From: Gnetum montanum
Taxonomy: Eukaryota > Streptophyta > Gnetopsida > Gnetales > Gnetaceae
Assembly: GCA_015680685.1 (NCBI GenBank)
Contig: MNCI01000579.1
Coordinates: forward strand, 101,745 to 165,744
Direction: 5' to 3'
DNA: 64,000 bases
The notes below the pieces were generated by a model. The model saw nothing but the letters and a program-made list of their open reading frames with translations. It was not told where the DNA came from and did not search any database. Made by a program: the position numbers and the translations under genes. Below, piece by piece: positions 35,664 to 48,119 of the stretch (positions within the stretch are counted from its first letter, which is position 1; every line of letters starts with the position of its first letter).

Positions 35664-36504
35664 CGATGAGCGGTGGGGTACCCCTACACTCAACCATACG
35701 AATACGAGCATTCATGCATGATTCGGTTGAACTCTGTAGATGGACTAGTTGTGGTATCTAGATAGTTACATGTTGATTCCAATTTGTTGTCTTCCCACCT
35801 AGACTAGTATTTTCTTGGTCACATATGGTTTAGTCCAAAGTGAAGCGAATGATGTGGTCCTAACTAGTGCTACTCCTAGGGATAATGGAAGATAAGCTTG
35901 ATTAAACTAATAAGTAGTATGAAATGAAGTCTAAGAGAGCCTAAGTGTGATGAGCATTTATCCTTAATCATCTGTGTGCATCTTGGACCTCATGTACTAT
36001 TTTTGGGATTACCAAGTGCATATTACTTGAGCACTCCTAGATACGCGATTGGGTTACCAAGTAGTTACACTTAAATGTTCGTGGTTAAGTCATACTCATT
36101 CCACATTTAATAATAGGAATAGTAAATGATGGTAAAGAAATATTAACTAAGAAAGCAATAAATAACAATAATGATTAAACAATTAAAACTAAGTGAATGC
36201 TGCAATGATGGAGTAATCTCGATCTTTATTGTCAGTCATGTGTGTGTCCAAGTACGTCACACTCGAATAAAGGTTCCATACAATTATAATCATCACATTG
36301 TGGGCATGCACTGGGGAAATAATTGAAATGAATTGAAACTGACAAAAAGACTCCACTCTAACACTATCTTACTTCCCCTTCCTGTGTACCCAAATGTGTA
36401 TTTATAGGCTTACATAGGAATCACAATATCGTTACCTAGGCCACGATATCGTGTACCTAATATCGAAAATCCAATATCAGAGCCTAGAAAATCATGATTC
36501 ATCA
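35664..36504 (-). repeat. E 5' LTR (841 bp)
   Basis: Partner of 27756-28610. Its inner edge is CGATGAGCGG (one change from TGATGA). A TATA box lies at about 36400, and the GATATCG array is at 36425-36480. Followed by the target duplication ACATG. Confidence 0.92.
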
Positions 36505-36509
36505 ACATG

Positions 36510-38690
36510 TTTTCCAATAGGTTCATCTTCTTCTACATTTTTGGCTCACTTGTAGCCATTTTTTGGAGTTTAGTATGTAAGGTGTCAAGTTTTTTCTTCA
36601 TCTCATGCTGCTTTCCAACTATTCGTTCATTGAGCATAGCTATAAGTTTATGCAAGCTACACACCTCAACATCCCAAATTTTCTACTTAATTAAATGAAT
36701 CTTACTAAGCTTATTACATTTTCTAGTAGTGTTTTTTATTAGCTCCTATTATAAGTTCTAATGCTTCTTCTCCATATGAAGGTATTTGTCCCAAAATTGG
36801 GCCATGATCTAAAATTCATCCTTCAACCTTTGTACCTACTAGGAAATGGATAGTACTTGTTTTTCTTTTTCTTGATTGATATTCACATTTTTGGAATTAA
36901 TGCTTTAGCATTCTAATTTTTTGCTTCAAGTCATCTTTCATGAATACAACTTCTTCACCAACCTAGTATGCCTAGAATAACTCAACCTACAAGCGTTCAA
37001 TATGCACCTCTAGTGTGATTATAGAAGGTATTAGTACCAATTGTGTGATGTGTTCTAATTTTCATGAAACTATCATTTCTTGGGCTAGCTTCTACACAAC
37101 TTTCTTAGATAAAATGTTCTGCTAGAATCCATGGTTTTTAACTTAGTTCATACCTTGATGAGTTCAATCTCCATCATACTATCAATTTTCCTTGATAATA
37201 ACTTAGCACACTAGCTTAATCCTTTGCTCCTCTTTCATCTAATAGCTAGTCCCAAGTTGACCAGTGGATTCTTGAATGACTTTCGTCACATGTTGGACAT
37301 TGTGCATGCTACAACTTGATCAATGGAAGGAAAAAATACTTTACAAAGGAACATGTGTTTGCAACCAAATAGAGGCATCATAATGAACCATGGGTGGATC
37401 ATCCAGCAAGGGAGGAGAAAATTGAAAAAGATTCTTCCTTATAGTATCACCAACCACAATGGTTCAAATCATGTTCAATAAATTACTATTAAGGTCTAGA
37501 AAACCCTCAATATGAATTATGGCAACATGTCCCTCACCTTTAACATGCATAATAGGTCAAAACCCACCACTAGAAAATGGTTATTATCTTCTAGGAGATA
37601 GATCTTCTAGTATGTTGCATCTTTGTATGCTAAGAAGCTTCAGACTTATCTAGTGCCCTTGTTTGATGATGATGTAGCTACATTGAAGAATTTATATGAG
37701 ATACTGCAATTAAAGGCATTTCATATTCTGAATTCAGTATGGCCCCAACAACCTTTGGATGTTATCTTGGAACCACCATCATTACATTCTCGTAACCCAT
37801 CATTCCCACAATTTTGGGATTTATTCCCATATGATTTATTATGCCCACCAATACATAGATTTTTCAAATTGAACCTTGAAATACATATATCTCCCTCTTG
37901 TCTCTAGCCACATCCTTGATCCTTTGAATTAAGGCATTGTAGTGAAAAAAATGAAATGTTCATGTTGCACTTTCCTCTCATCATTGTCAAAAATTTCACC
38001 TCCTGAGTAGATATACCCAATGACTGTTTAGTGGGTAAAAAGTCATATGTGAAAATTTTGTACATGGTATTATGAACCAAAGAGAGTTTAACATCTTCAC
38101 CTTTACTTTGTCCATGTCAAAGACCTTAAATAGAACATTTGATATGATCTTGGGCTTAGTCTTGTGGGTCTATGACCACTAATTATTTGTTGGCTCCATT
38201 GGAAATCTTGTAGTCCTAGAGAGTGTTCATGTAGAGGTAGGCTTAATAATGCCTCCAAAAATGATCATGGCAATGTTCACTAAAAGGTTTTGATATAATT
38301 CTTCTATCTCATGCTAGTACCATGTGAAGGACTAGATGATGTACTTATAAAAGTCCACTTTCTTTGGATACTTCTTAAGCTCAATAGGAGTGAGCTTAAT
38401 GAATTGATGATAGTTATTTTCTTCATGGATTGGTTGCTACCAAACATCTTTTATTTCCATTCCTTCTTAGATATTATCAAGCTTATCATCTTCATCTTTT
38501 GTCAGTTTCTTTGCCACTTGTTCAACTGCATGTTGTACACTAGTTCAATCCAAAGATTGAAAATGTAACTACCTCCCTCTTAATCTACTTCTAGGTGGAG
38601 GTCTTTTTGAAGTAGGTTCTTGATTAAGAGATTTAAGCTCTTTTTCTTCCTCCTCCTTAATAACTAGTGGTTCTTGCGTGGGCCTGTAGA
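36510..38690 (-). pseudogene. H ORF-X, N-terminal and middle part
   Basis: A long minus-strand frame with scattered stops reads KLTKDEDDKLDNI, IKDVW, HQFIKLTPIELKKYPKKVDF (about 38570-38340), then KVFDMDKVKVKMLNSLWFI (about 38130-38070). 'DVW ... LTP.EL.KY' lines up with 'DVWKIW ... LTLEERIYVK' in E. Farther left it becomes charged and coiled-coil-like (RIVGKQHEMKKKLDTLHTKL, about 36625-36565), and it continues beyond E at 27750. I assign it as ORF-X by position and these matches. Confidence 0.55.
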
Positions 38691-39189
38691 TGAGGCCCTA
38701 AGATTATTCAACTATAGTCCTCCTTGGTCTATGAAGCTTTGTTCACTATCATCCTAACATGATGAGCTATGAATATTGTTGTAAATGTAAGTGCCTTAGG
38801 CATCATACTATCATTATAAAAATTGTACATAAAAACAATGATAAATACAACCCTTACAAATACTTAAAAAACAATATCAAAACTATGAAATCATGGCATG
38901 TATGGGTAAGTACAAATAAGGTAGAATATGTTTTGATAACTACTAAATGCATTAAATACATATCCATATTAAGTTCTCTCCCTCACTACTGAGTTATAAG
39001 ATACTAGGCTTAAACCATAGGAAGAACACTAAGTACAAGAAAGACCAGGAAGATTGCATGTAAAAATATAACTAGATCAACCTATGGCATGAAAATTTAG
39101 TAAAGTCTTGCTTGTTTATGGTGAAATGGAAGCAAAAGAAAATAAAAAATGAAAAGATGAAGTGTGAAAATGAGTTTGGGAAAGCCTTC

Positions 39190-39290
39190 CATTTATACTA
39201 GTTTGTTAGCTTAGGGGGATGCAATAGCATAGGGGCATTAATGTCCTTGCACTTATGCAAGGGGTGCATTAACACGTCCTTCCAAACTTG
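39190..39290 (-). promoter_or_regulatory. U3-like internal promoter cassette in H
   Basis: Plus-strand text GGGGGATGCAATAGCATAG, GGGGCATTAATGTCC, TTATGCAAGGGGTGCATT, next to a TATA-like ATTTATACTAG (39191-39201). H's LTR U3 at 26878-26925 has GGGGGTTGCATCGACAC, TTGCATTAATGCAGGAGG and GATGCAAGG in the same order. It sits about 500 bases upstream of ORF-X. Confidence 0.5.
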
Positions 39291-39743
39291 GAAAAATGCA
39301 AAAACTTCACCACCTAATCCATGAACTTATCTTATGTAACCATCGAAGCCAAATGCAAGGTTGAAAACATGTTTGAATCACCATGAATTATTCTAGTAAA
39401 GCATCATAAGAGCATGATAATAAGAGTAGTATAAACTTACCTATGGTAACATCTAAAATAACAAGAATTGGGTTGATTGATTAATTTATATGTTCCCATG
39501 AATAAAAAGCTAGGAAATATGGGTTAGAAAAATGGAAGAATGATTAGAGCACCAAGAATAATGGAATACAAACACAAATGAGGTGAATTAGAGAGAGTTT
39601 GTCATGATCAAATATTGAAGCATGAAGAGTTGACATTCATACAAGTGGAACACCAATCAAGTGCCTTATGCAATACAACCACTAACATCACTAGGAGATA
39701 ATCATTAGCTTACTCACTTATAATGCCAATCCATCAAGGATTT

Positions 39744-39795
39744 ACAAGTGGATCCTTCCCATAGGAAACACTTGTCTTTCTTACCCTTGTGAATC
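39744..39795 (-). promoter_or_regulatory. Conserved 'WEGPT' block, copy in H
   Basis: The minus strand reads CACAAGGGTAAGAAAGACAA and CTATGGGAAGGATCCACTTG, the same block as in A, D, E, F and C. Confidence 0.5.
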
Positions 39796-40009
39796 CTATT
39801 GATGAGACATCCATGGATTCCCAACAACTGGTGAGACATTAGCATCAAACATGAGTCTATCTCCTTAGATGACCAAATATCATCCTCCACTTCACCTAAT
39901 TGACTTTCCATCATACACAATCATGGACAAGAATAAAAAGTAAGAGATGAAGAATGTTGGTACGATTAAGAGGAGGAAGCTCCTAATCATGATATTGTTG
40001 TAATTAGAT

Positions 40010-41940
40010 GATATTGACTTCCAAACTAGAGTCATAAAGAGTTAGATAATGACCCTTTTTGCTAATCTAATTTCTACTATGGAACTATTAAAATATGATT
40101 ATTTTTTGGGAAAATACCCTTCTTTGGCTGCTCATATAGCCATCATAGACATGGAGATGGTGATAACATCATCATTAGCTACCATCTTATTATCTTTACT
40201 AAATGTCATTATGGAACTTTTTCCTAAAGTAGATATTACATGTTGATTATGATTAGTAATTTAGTTGAGACCTTAACAATGTGGGCTTCTATCTAGCATG
40301 AATGATTTTCCTCTCTAGAAGATGAATAGGGTGATGTGGACCTAGTCTTGGGGTTTGTACATCTACATTTACGATAGAATTTTCTACTACAGGATCTTAA
40401 GCTTCCCCCATAACTGAATCAGGAGGATATTAATAATATTACCTAGATGTATACATGAAAGTAGGATCAATATAGTAGGCAATATTACATGATTTAGCAT
40501 CGCTTGATTGTAGTTGAATGGCTATCCAATCTTGCATGTGATCGAGTAGATGTTGCTGCTGCTAGGGAGCTTGACTAGCAAGGCTACTTGAAGTAGGCTG
40601 GTACTATTAACGTATCATTAATAAGGGTTGATAAGCACTTTCCTATGCACTGTGAAAATAATGGTTAGTAAGGAGCACCATCTATTGATGCATAGAAGGA
40701 GAAAGCTTTCCTAGAGTAGTCACTATTGGTATTGCTACATAGGCTTTCGAAATGCACCTTGAAGATAGTGTGAACAACCTAGGTATGAAGTCCTTCTCAT
40801 TATCTCTAGACAAATATGAGATTTAGAGGAATATATGATTATTCCACCTCATCAATCATGTGAGTCATGACTAGGTAATACTATAAATCATGAATGTCTA
40901 TGCAATATTTGCAAGTACATTTATCATCAAAGGATGAAGAAGCCTTATTTGGATCTTTTTGAATGCTCTTAGAATGAGAGAGCTTATCTTTATCATTTCC
41001 TTCATATCTCTTTCAATATTTATGTCATGTAATTTCTTTGGTTGTATCTTCAACCACCTTATTCTCAATGTCCTTAATAGTAGTGGTAATCTTTTCATTC
41101 ATCATGTCCCAAAATTAATACACTTTATGATCCAACTCTATCAAGGCCTTGTTTGTTCAAACTTGATCTTACAACACAACCTTCATCATAGTGGGAGGCC
41201 TACTAGTAACTTAAACATTTTTAGCCTCATTTATATGTGTTGGATCATGATTATACTCCTCCATAGACTATCTCTTTCTCCACTCACTCTTCTTACTTGC
41301 TAAGCTGTCCAAGAGTGCTTTGATTTGGGCCATGAATTTCTTATGTATCTGCTCCATCATGTACATGTTCACAAGCTCTCTTATTTCCTACCTTAATCAC
41401 TCTACAATATGCATCAACTACTCTCTTTATTTAAAACCATAATTTGGACAATGATGAGTAGTTTTCATCTACCTCTCTATGACTATGTTGCGAGGTTTAT
41501 GCACTTCTTACCTTCATTTGACCACCTCATTCCAGATGTTTAAAATTTAGACATAGGTTTTGAAATTTTGTGTGAAATATTCTTACCATGTCTACTTATC
41601 TCTAAATTGATATTAGAGATAAGTATGTGTACTAGGTCTCTATGAGTTTGGTGAAGGTATGAGGAAACAACTACAACTTCTACCAATTGCTTATGATCCC
41701 TTGAAGATAGTAAGCATTGTTAAAGTCTTACATGTGAAGTTGGGATTGTAACTAGTATACCATATATACATTGGTAGATTAACCATGTTGATTCACTTGA
41801 TTATATGATCACAAACATGCTTCCTTGTAATGTGGATAGCTTCAGTTAGCTCATGGTAAGCATCCCAACTAAACAAAGGGGCATCATCACCATCACCAGA
41901 ATATCCAAATAAATGCAAGTGTTGGAACTTTGAATGAGGT
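40010..41940 (-). pseudogene. gag pseudogene of element H
   Basis: Poorly preserved. The minus strand has EYNHDPTHINEAKNV (about 41250), matching EYNHDPSIHKREV in D's gag, then ASSSFDDKCTCKYCIDIHDL (about 40940-40885). The latter keeps the first three metal ligands of the family's CX2CX3HX4C motif. The tail toward 40010 is degraded. The N-terminal part and 5' LTR are missing at the junction near 41975. Confidence 0.6.
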
Positions 41941-41974
41941 CATCATTTTGAATTTGAGATACACCTTGATTGAT

Positions 41975-42690
41975 AACACATGATCATGGATCTTTATGGC
42001 AGAGTGGCCCTTTTCACCTCCAAACCAATAGTCAAGCCGAAGTTACCAACAAAAATATCTCAAGAATTTTGACTAGAATCATTAGTAGATATAGGAAGGT
42101 TCGGAGTACCAAACTCCACAATAACCTATGGACCCATCACTTAATATGCAAAATTTCTAGAGAGCACTCTTCCTATAAGTTGATGTCAAGAAAGTTGCTC
42201 AAACTTCTAATTCAAACTAACCTTCATTCAATTACTACTGCGTGTGACCTTGACTTAAATATTAACCTGGTGTAGAAGGAAAGACTAATGATGCTTAACA
42301 TACTAGATGAGAATTGAAGGTTAGCCTTGATTATGAAAGAAGTGTACAAGACATGCTACAAAAAATGACATGATGTTCAAATAAGAAAAGTTGCATTTTA
42401 ACCAGCACACAAGATTCTCCATTGGAATCCCACACATGTGCCTCAACAAACTAAGTTCTAAATGCTATAGGAAGAACCATAAATTATGCATTCAACTTTT
42501 CCTTCTAGTTATAGGATGATTTACCACCCAACAAGTGCTTAAAATCACATGCTAATCAATATCCAATAATTAAAACCCTTTAAAGACTCAGAGGTAACCA
42601 ACAATAAATACAACACCTTAATGGAAGGTCATGCTTGCTCAATTTTTAGAATCTTATTCTTCCAACTCAGTTATGGGAGAGATCTATCTT
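41975..42690 (+). pseudogene. Integrase C-terminal fragment of element C
   Basis: Begins inside the integrase core: SGPFHLQTNSQAEVTNKNIS (from about 42004) matches the 'YYPQ.NGQAE..NR.I' segment that carries the third catalytic acid (Glu of DD35E), which is kept. It continues with SRILTRIISRYRKV, then a C-terminal part homologous to D 56130-56600 (LDEN, RKVAF, FPSSY, KPF). The first two catalytic Asp residues are absent because the element is truncated at 41975. Stops and frameshifts are present. Confidence 0.75.
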
Positions 42691-43486
42691 AATATCTTGG
42701 AGAGAATGAAATTTTATATTTTTTTTGTTTTTAAATCATTTTTTATATTTTTTCCATTTTTCTTTATGTTTTTAATTTTCCTATATATATTTTACTTCTA
42801 TTATATTTTATTTCCATTAGAAGTTCTTCTTTCTTTTTCTTTTTCTTTTCCTTTTTAATTTTCCTTTTTAATGTTTGATTTTACTCCATTATTGTTGCAC
42901 ATTTTGATAATGACTAACTACAGTTACCCAGATTGTTATTCCTATATGAAGGACAACTTTGTAGTTGGAATTATGCTATTTGCTAATGAGTTATTAGATA
43001 CATAGTGGTACAAGGTAGTGAGATCATGACATCCACTTATTCCATCTCTCTTAAAATGATATATGTATCATGGTAGCACCTTGGTTCTCTTACACCAAAA
43101 CTAAAAATAACTTTTAATCTTTTTAAACAATGAATAGAGTAAGAAGTAAGTGGAAATGAAAAAGGATTTGATCTTAGGAAGATTTATTGATTTCTCTTCT
43201 TGACTTTCTTCATGAGTCTTATGACTTCTTAAGGAATGTATCACCACTCATCTTGTAATCCAAAAAGGAAGTATATATTTGTAAAGTGTGGTTCCCAAAC
43301 TAAAAATAATGGAAATAAGAATACACCTCTTTGAAGATCTCTTAGGATACAAGCATTGGTTATGGGGCTAAAAAGGCATGTTACCCATGCCTAATGGCAT
43401 CTCTCTAACTAAAGTCTAGATTTCTTCCTTAAAATATCTAAGCTACTTCTTTCTTCTTATTTCTTCTTCTAGAGTTATGATCATTC
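42691..43486 (+). other. C 3' non-coding region, left part
   Basis: T-rich sequence after the integrase end, similar in character and position to A 10480-10620 and D 56600-56780. No gene seen. Cut by D at 43487-43491. Confidence 0.55.
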
Positions 43487-43491
43487 CCTAC

Positions 43492-44383
43492 TAATGAACC
43501 ACCATTTGATGTCAACTGTGATGTCAAGTACACAACATCAGGACCATGATGTTATGTATGCAACGTCGGGGCCTAGATCTGACGTTGGATGTTTGACATC
43601 GGATGTCTGACGTCGAGGTATATTTTCTAGTTTATAAATACCACACCTAGGGTCCAATTTTAAAGTTAGTTATTAGTTAGTTTTTAGTCATTCTTACTTA
43701 GAGTAGACAAGCTCTTGCAATTTATTTTCCTTAGAGTTAGAATATTTTTTGAGTGCCCATAGAAGAAGTCTAAAGTGTGTATAGTTATTTTTTCAAGCAT
43801 TGATGTACCTGAGCATAGTAGTGTGATGGGAGTGAAATGAACTCTTTTGAAAACCCTTAGAGCACTAAGAATAGCTTAATATTTCCTTTAATACATTTTA
43901 CTTTCTCGCTCCTTATTTTAATGCATTTGAATTAAGCCATTTATTTCCAGTAGTTAATGAATGCAAGCATAACCACTTCAAGCATTGATATAGTACTTGG
44001 TAACCTAGCAAAACTTAATGTTTGGTAGCCCAATAGTGCTATATGTGTTTAGGATGTGTCCAAGAAAGTGGGGTAGTTACTTGTGTTAGGCTAGCTAGGC
44101 AATAGACATTAGTTTTCAATCTACTCTACTCTTATTTTTGTTGTAGGCAATTACATCCAATAAATATAAAATGACAAAAAATTCATATATCTCAATTACA
44201 CTTAAACCATACCCTTAAGCCTCACAACTATAGTTGGGAAGACAATGAATGTTCTCAACATCATTTCACTTCCTAGAGAAACTAGTGTATAAGAAAACTA
44301 TAGGTCCACAAAATTCGACTAGATCATGCATAATGCTTTAGTGATTAATATGGTTGGATGTAGGGGTACCTCGCTGCTCATCA
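43492..44383 (+). repeat. D 5' LTR (892 bp)
   Basis: Starts TAATGAACC (one change from TGATGA) and ends GCTCATCA. The U3 has repeated GATGTC/GACGTC motifs (43511-43620), then TATA (TTTATAAATACC, about 43634). Confidence 0.88.
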
Positions 44384-44384
44384 T

Positions 44385-44402
44385 TGCCATTGTTGCCAAG
44401 GA
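44385..44402 (+). other. D primer binding site, tRNA-Asp type
   Basis: TGCCATTGTTGCCAAGGA matches 13 of 18 positions of the tRNA-Asp complement and keeps the central GTTGCC. Confidence 0.7.
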
Positions 44403-44559
44403 CCTTTTTGTTATTTAGTGCATTATCTAGGACTTAGTGAAAGTATTTAAATCATTGGAATGAACCTAAAAGTCATATCTTATTTCACAATTACTACAAT
44501 AAATTCTCAAAGCACACTATGATTTTTATTTCGCTAACCAAAAATATCTTCTTCTCACA

Positions 44560-47050
44560 GGAGCGCTTCTCCACCCAAGGCCAATAGAGTTAATCCACTG
44601 AAGCCTCAACAGTATCAAATTATATATACTCATCTTGATGAGTATCTGTTGAACTTCACCTTCATCCTATACTAGGATGAATAGCTGTGGTGACATGACA
44701 TGGAGGGCAACATTGTGTTGTCACCTGATAGTGCTACTCCTGTAATGCTCTATCAAATGCTTGCATGATGTAGTCTTTAAGACCGCCATGGAGATTATAA
44801 TGTGGAAGATGTCACTTCCAAGGATTATCATCCCACTAAAGCATAGTGCTTGTAGGACCGACAATTGAAACAATGCTATGAGTTTTTGAAGGGAAAAGGG
44901 CTTAATGATTCTCCACTCATATTGTACCAACAAGCTAGTGGAGAACCCTTCTCTAGGTGTTTTCCATATAATGATGCTCCTCTCTTTAACTTCAACGATG
45001 GAGGTCAAAACCAAAATTTGCAATCCACAGTTCACAATCCTAATTTTGGTAACAAGGGATCCAATGACAATAAAGGATTTGGAGGGGTAAATCAAGATAG
45101 AAATGCAGACAAGAAGCAAGATCGTGATAATGGTCACAATCATTGAAGAGGAAATAGTAGGTGTCATGATGATGCTAGTTATCCTTCCTCATCTTCTTCT
45201 TCTTTTGGCTTTGACTATGACCACAAAAGGTGAGATCGTGATGATGGTGACCGAAATGAACAAAATGACCAACGGGACCATGATAATCAAGGGGACCATC
45301 AAGACAGGCAAGATCAAGGGCATAGACATTCAAGAGAGGCACATTGCCATGAACGAAGGGGTAGTAGAGGGCATCATAGGCACCATGATTGAGGCCTTGA
45401 TGAGCCTCTATTTGCTACCTAAAGCATGCTTAACATTGCAAAGGCAGTGAAAATCCCAACAAGGCATGTGCAAGATAGTTAGATCAAATGATTAGACATG
45501 AAAAATATTCCTTGATTTGAAGGAGGATATAACTCTGATTTGTAGAATCATCTTCAAGCTTTTCAAGATGCATGTGCCTTATAGAACATAGAGAATGAGT
45601 GACAGAAATTGAAGTTATTCCCAAGGACACTCATCAAAGAAGTAGAGAATTGGTACTTATCCTTAGAACTAGAATCTATTAGATGATAGAGTACCATGCT
45701 TGAGTTATTCAATGATAAGTATCAAACGTACTCCAAGATGTCCAACTTAAGGAAGAAAATTCAAGGGTGGAAACAAGGAACACACAAATCCTTGGATGCC
45801 ACTATTAGCTGATACTATGTCTTGATGCACAAATGCCCTCACCATGGTTATTCTCAATTGGCTCAACTTCACCACATTGTAGAAGGGATTCATAATGAAA
45901 TGAGGAAATCCCTTGGTGTCTATGCCCAAGGGAAATTATCAAAACTGACTGTCCATCAAGTACAAAGGTTAATAGAGTAAATCATTAAATATGAGGATGA
46001 ACTAAGAAAAAGAGAAAGTGTAGAGTACAATCATGATCCTTCCATCCACAAGAGGGAGGTTCGATTTTGCGATAGTGAGTATGAATCCATATTTGATGAG
46101 GGGATGTATAATAAATCCTTACCACTTCAACAATTCTAATTTAAACTTACGACCAAGGTTGATTAGTTAACAGACTCCATGGATAGCATATTTCAAGCTA
46201 TCCTCAAAAATGTTGAAGAGTCCAGAGAACAAGGTAGTGACTGTGAGCACAAGAGGTGCAAGGAAGCTGAACGTGCATATTACAAAGGTAAGGACATGAT
46301 TGCTACAATAGAAGAGGTTGCAAATAGTGAATTAGATGAAGATCATGGGTGTGACATCTATTAGTACAAACATCCTAAGGGATGTTGCCCTATTCTATCA
46401 CATCTACAAGAGTCTGGGGTGTATGCCTTACATCCTCAACTTACACAAAGGCAAACATCTAGAAGGTTATCTTATCCTCAAGGTAATCTTAGGTAGTTCC
46501 ACCAGCAACAACTGTATTATCCAAGTGGAGCTCCACCATAATTTTATGAACAATACTAACAATGGAAGCAACCACAGTCATGGGTTCTTGCATCACCAAG
46601 GCAACAATACCCTTATCAACATCCTGATCCATATGGCTACCCATTGCAATAACCCATGTCTCCATGTGACTCTTCTAGTCACATTTATAATATTAAGCCT
46701 TACTACCACCTTTTTGATTGTTCCCAAGCTCATTTACCACATGAAAGAAGGGATGACACCTCCTATCATTATCCTTCTCCTGTCCCTACACACACTCCTC
46801 CTCTAGTTGCATAGCTACCACCTACTCCTCCTATGCAGGGTGAACTACTAGCTCAACCATAACAACGCAATGTTACAAGGGCTATTAATTTGCAATCCAA
46901 TCATCAATCAGAGGGATCGAGTGCCCAATTAAAGAAAAGACCTTTCTTTTGATCCCATAGTCCACCTAAGCCTTCACCTACACCCATGGTTGACAACCTT
47001 GCTCCTACCTCTTCCTCCATATCAAATTCCTTTGAGCCTCTTTCAAAACA
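44560..47050 (+). pseudogene. gag pseudogene of element D
   Basis: Readable with about a dozen stops. In order: QASGEPFSRCFPYNDAPLFN (about 44930-44990); an Asp/Arg/His-rich stretch (45040-45390); DEPLFAT; FEGGYNSDL and HLQAFQDACA (about 45520-45580); KLKLFPRTLI; a helical part with YQTYSKMSNLRKKIQGWKQG (about 45718-45780); EYNHDPS; then CDIY, a stop and YKHPKGCC (about 46350-46390), where the second Cys of the CX2CX3HX4C motif is lost. A Pro/Gln-rich tail with PTPPMQGELLAQP follows. The start is unclear because no conserved MSLS start was seen. It is more diverged than the gag of A, B, E and F. Confidence 0.75.
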
Positions 47051-47079
47051 AACTCTACCAAGGAACCATACCATAATGC

Positions 47080-47528
47080 TTACTCACACTGTGTCTGACT
47101 AGATCTATGTAGGAAAGCTTCAGAGGAAATTAGTCAATCCTGGAAGTCCTCTAATTTATTTGCTGATTACTGGTAACAAACCATCTAAGGCTCTTCTCAA
47201 TTCAGTTTCTGGTGTTAATTTGATTTCTCATGAGATGCACATTGCTTGGAACCTTCCTCCTCTCAAGAAGAGTAACATTAGACTAGAATTGGTGGACCAA
47301 TCCATCACTATTCCATTGGCGTTGGTAGAAGACATTGTGGCCACTATCTATGGGTGGTCTTATCCTGCTAATTTCCTAGTAATCAAAGTGGAGAACTACA
47401 AAGGGGATTTCCCAATCATAATGGGAAGGGCATGGCTAAGCATTGTTGATGCAAAAATGGGGGCATCAGAGATATTTCGATGGAGATATCTAAAGAAACT
47501 GAATTTGAAAAAATCAAGAAGAAGATAG
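47080..47528 (+). pseudogene. Aspartic protease domain of D (inactive)
   Basis: KALLNSVSGVNLIS stands where the retropepsin active site 'ALLD(S/T)GASVNL' should be; the catalytic Asp is Asn and the motif is disturbed. Downstream FLVIKVENYKGDFPIIMGRA (about 47375-47430) matches the conserved 'F.V......P.ILGRP' region, which closes the protease fold. It would have cut the Gag-Pol polyprotein. Confidence 0.78.
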
Positions 47529-48119
47529 TTCCATACATCACGTACAGTGATAGCAGGTGCAATTGTCTATAGAAACTTTGGACCATAAAGTAAGCATCTA
47601 TCTATGCATGCAGATAGTGTGTGCCAAAAGTCAAAATTCAAAGGTGTTTGTATGTAGTAGCCATAAAGTAGGAGGGCACCCAGTGGATGACTACTGATTT
47701 AGAGAGTAGCACACTTTGCATAAAACCAATTAAGAGCATGACATGTGAGTATGTCACAAGCATGGATAAACTCAAGCAGGTTCATCACCAACTCTCTGAA
47801 GATACAAATGATGATACCCACTAGGGAGAGTTAGAAATTCTTGATAAATTTAAGCAAGAGCCCTTGAACTAAAAATGTTACCAGCTAGAATTGCATATGT
47901 ATTTTTGAAAAATAAGAAGTTGAATATAATCAATGCAAGACTTGCTCCATAATACAAAGAGATGTTGTTGAAGGTAGTTGAAATATAGTCAGTAGCTTTT
48001 TCTTGGTCGTATCCTAAACTCATAGGGATTGATCCTTGGATATGCTAGCATTGCATTTACACTAATTCGACCATGAAGCCAAAATGAAAACCACATAGGT
48101 AGTTGAACCCCAAATTGAA

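Larger units (their letters stand above)
27756..36504 (-). mobile_element. E: 8.7-kb LTR element with gag and ORF-X, no pol
   Basis: Left LTR 27756-28610 and right LTR 35664-36504, both minus orientation, with ACATG on both sides (27751-27755 and 36505-36509). Read on the minus strand: 5' LTR, tRNA-Asp primer site, gag (35530-33479), non-coding region with the WEGPT block, U3-like internal cassette (32150-32055), ORF-X (31321-28794, possibly starting a little earlier), polypurine tract (CATGGGGATA), 3' LTR. Only about 1.9 kb separates gag and ORF-X and it has no enzyme motifs, so E could not replicate alone. It is the most complete of the ORF-X elements and inserted into H's own ORF-X. Confidence 0.9.
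26300..41974 (-). mobile_element. H: gag + ORF-X LTR element, 5' end lost, interrupted by E
   Basis: On the minus strand, right to left: gag (about 41940-40010), the WEGPT block (39795-39744), a U3-like cassette with a TATA-like box (39290-39190), ORF-X (about 38690 to 36510, then 27750 to about 27370 across the E insertion), a polypurine-like tract and the 3' LTR (27218 leftwards). No pol lies between gag and ORF-X. The 5' LTR and gag start are missing: at about 41975 the sequence switches to plus-strand integrase of element C. The left edge is approximate. Confidence 0.65.

Noticed and set aside
41970-42275. Start of a new intact gene
   Set aside because: It is the middle of an integrase (QAEVTNK segment) with no proper start.
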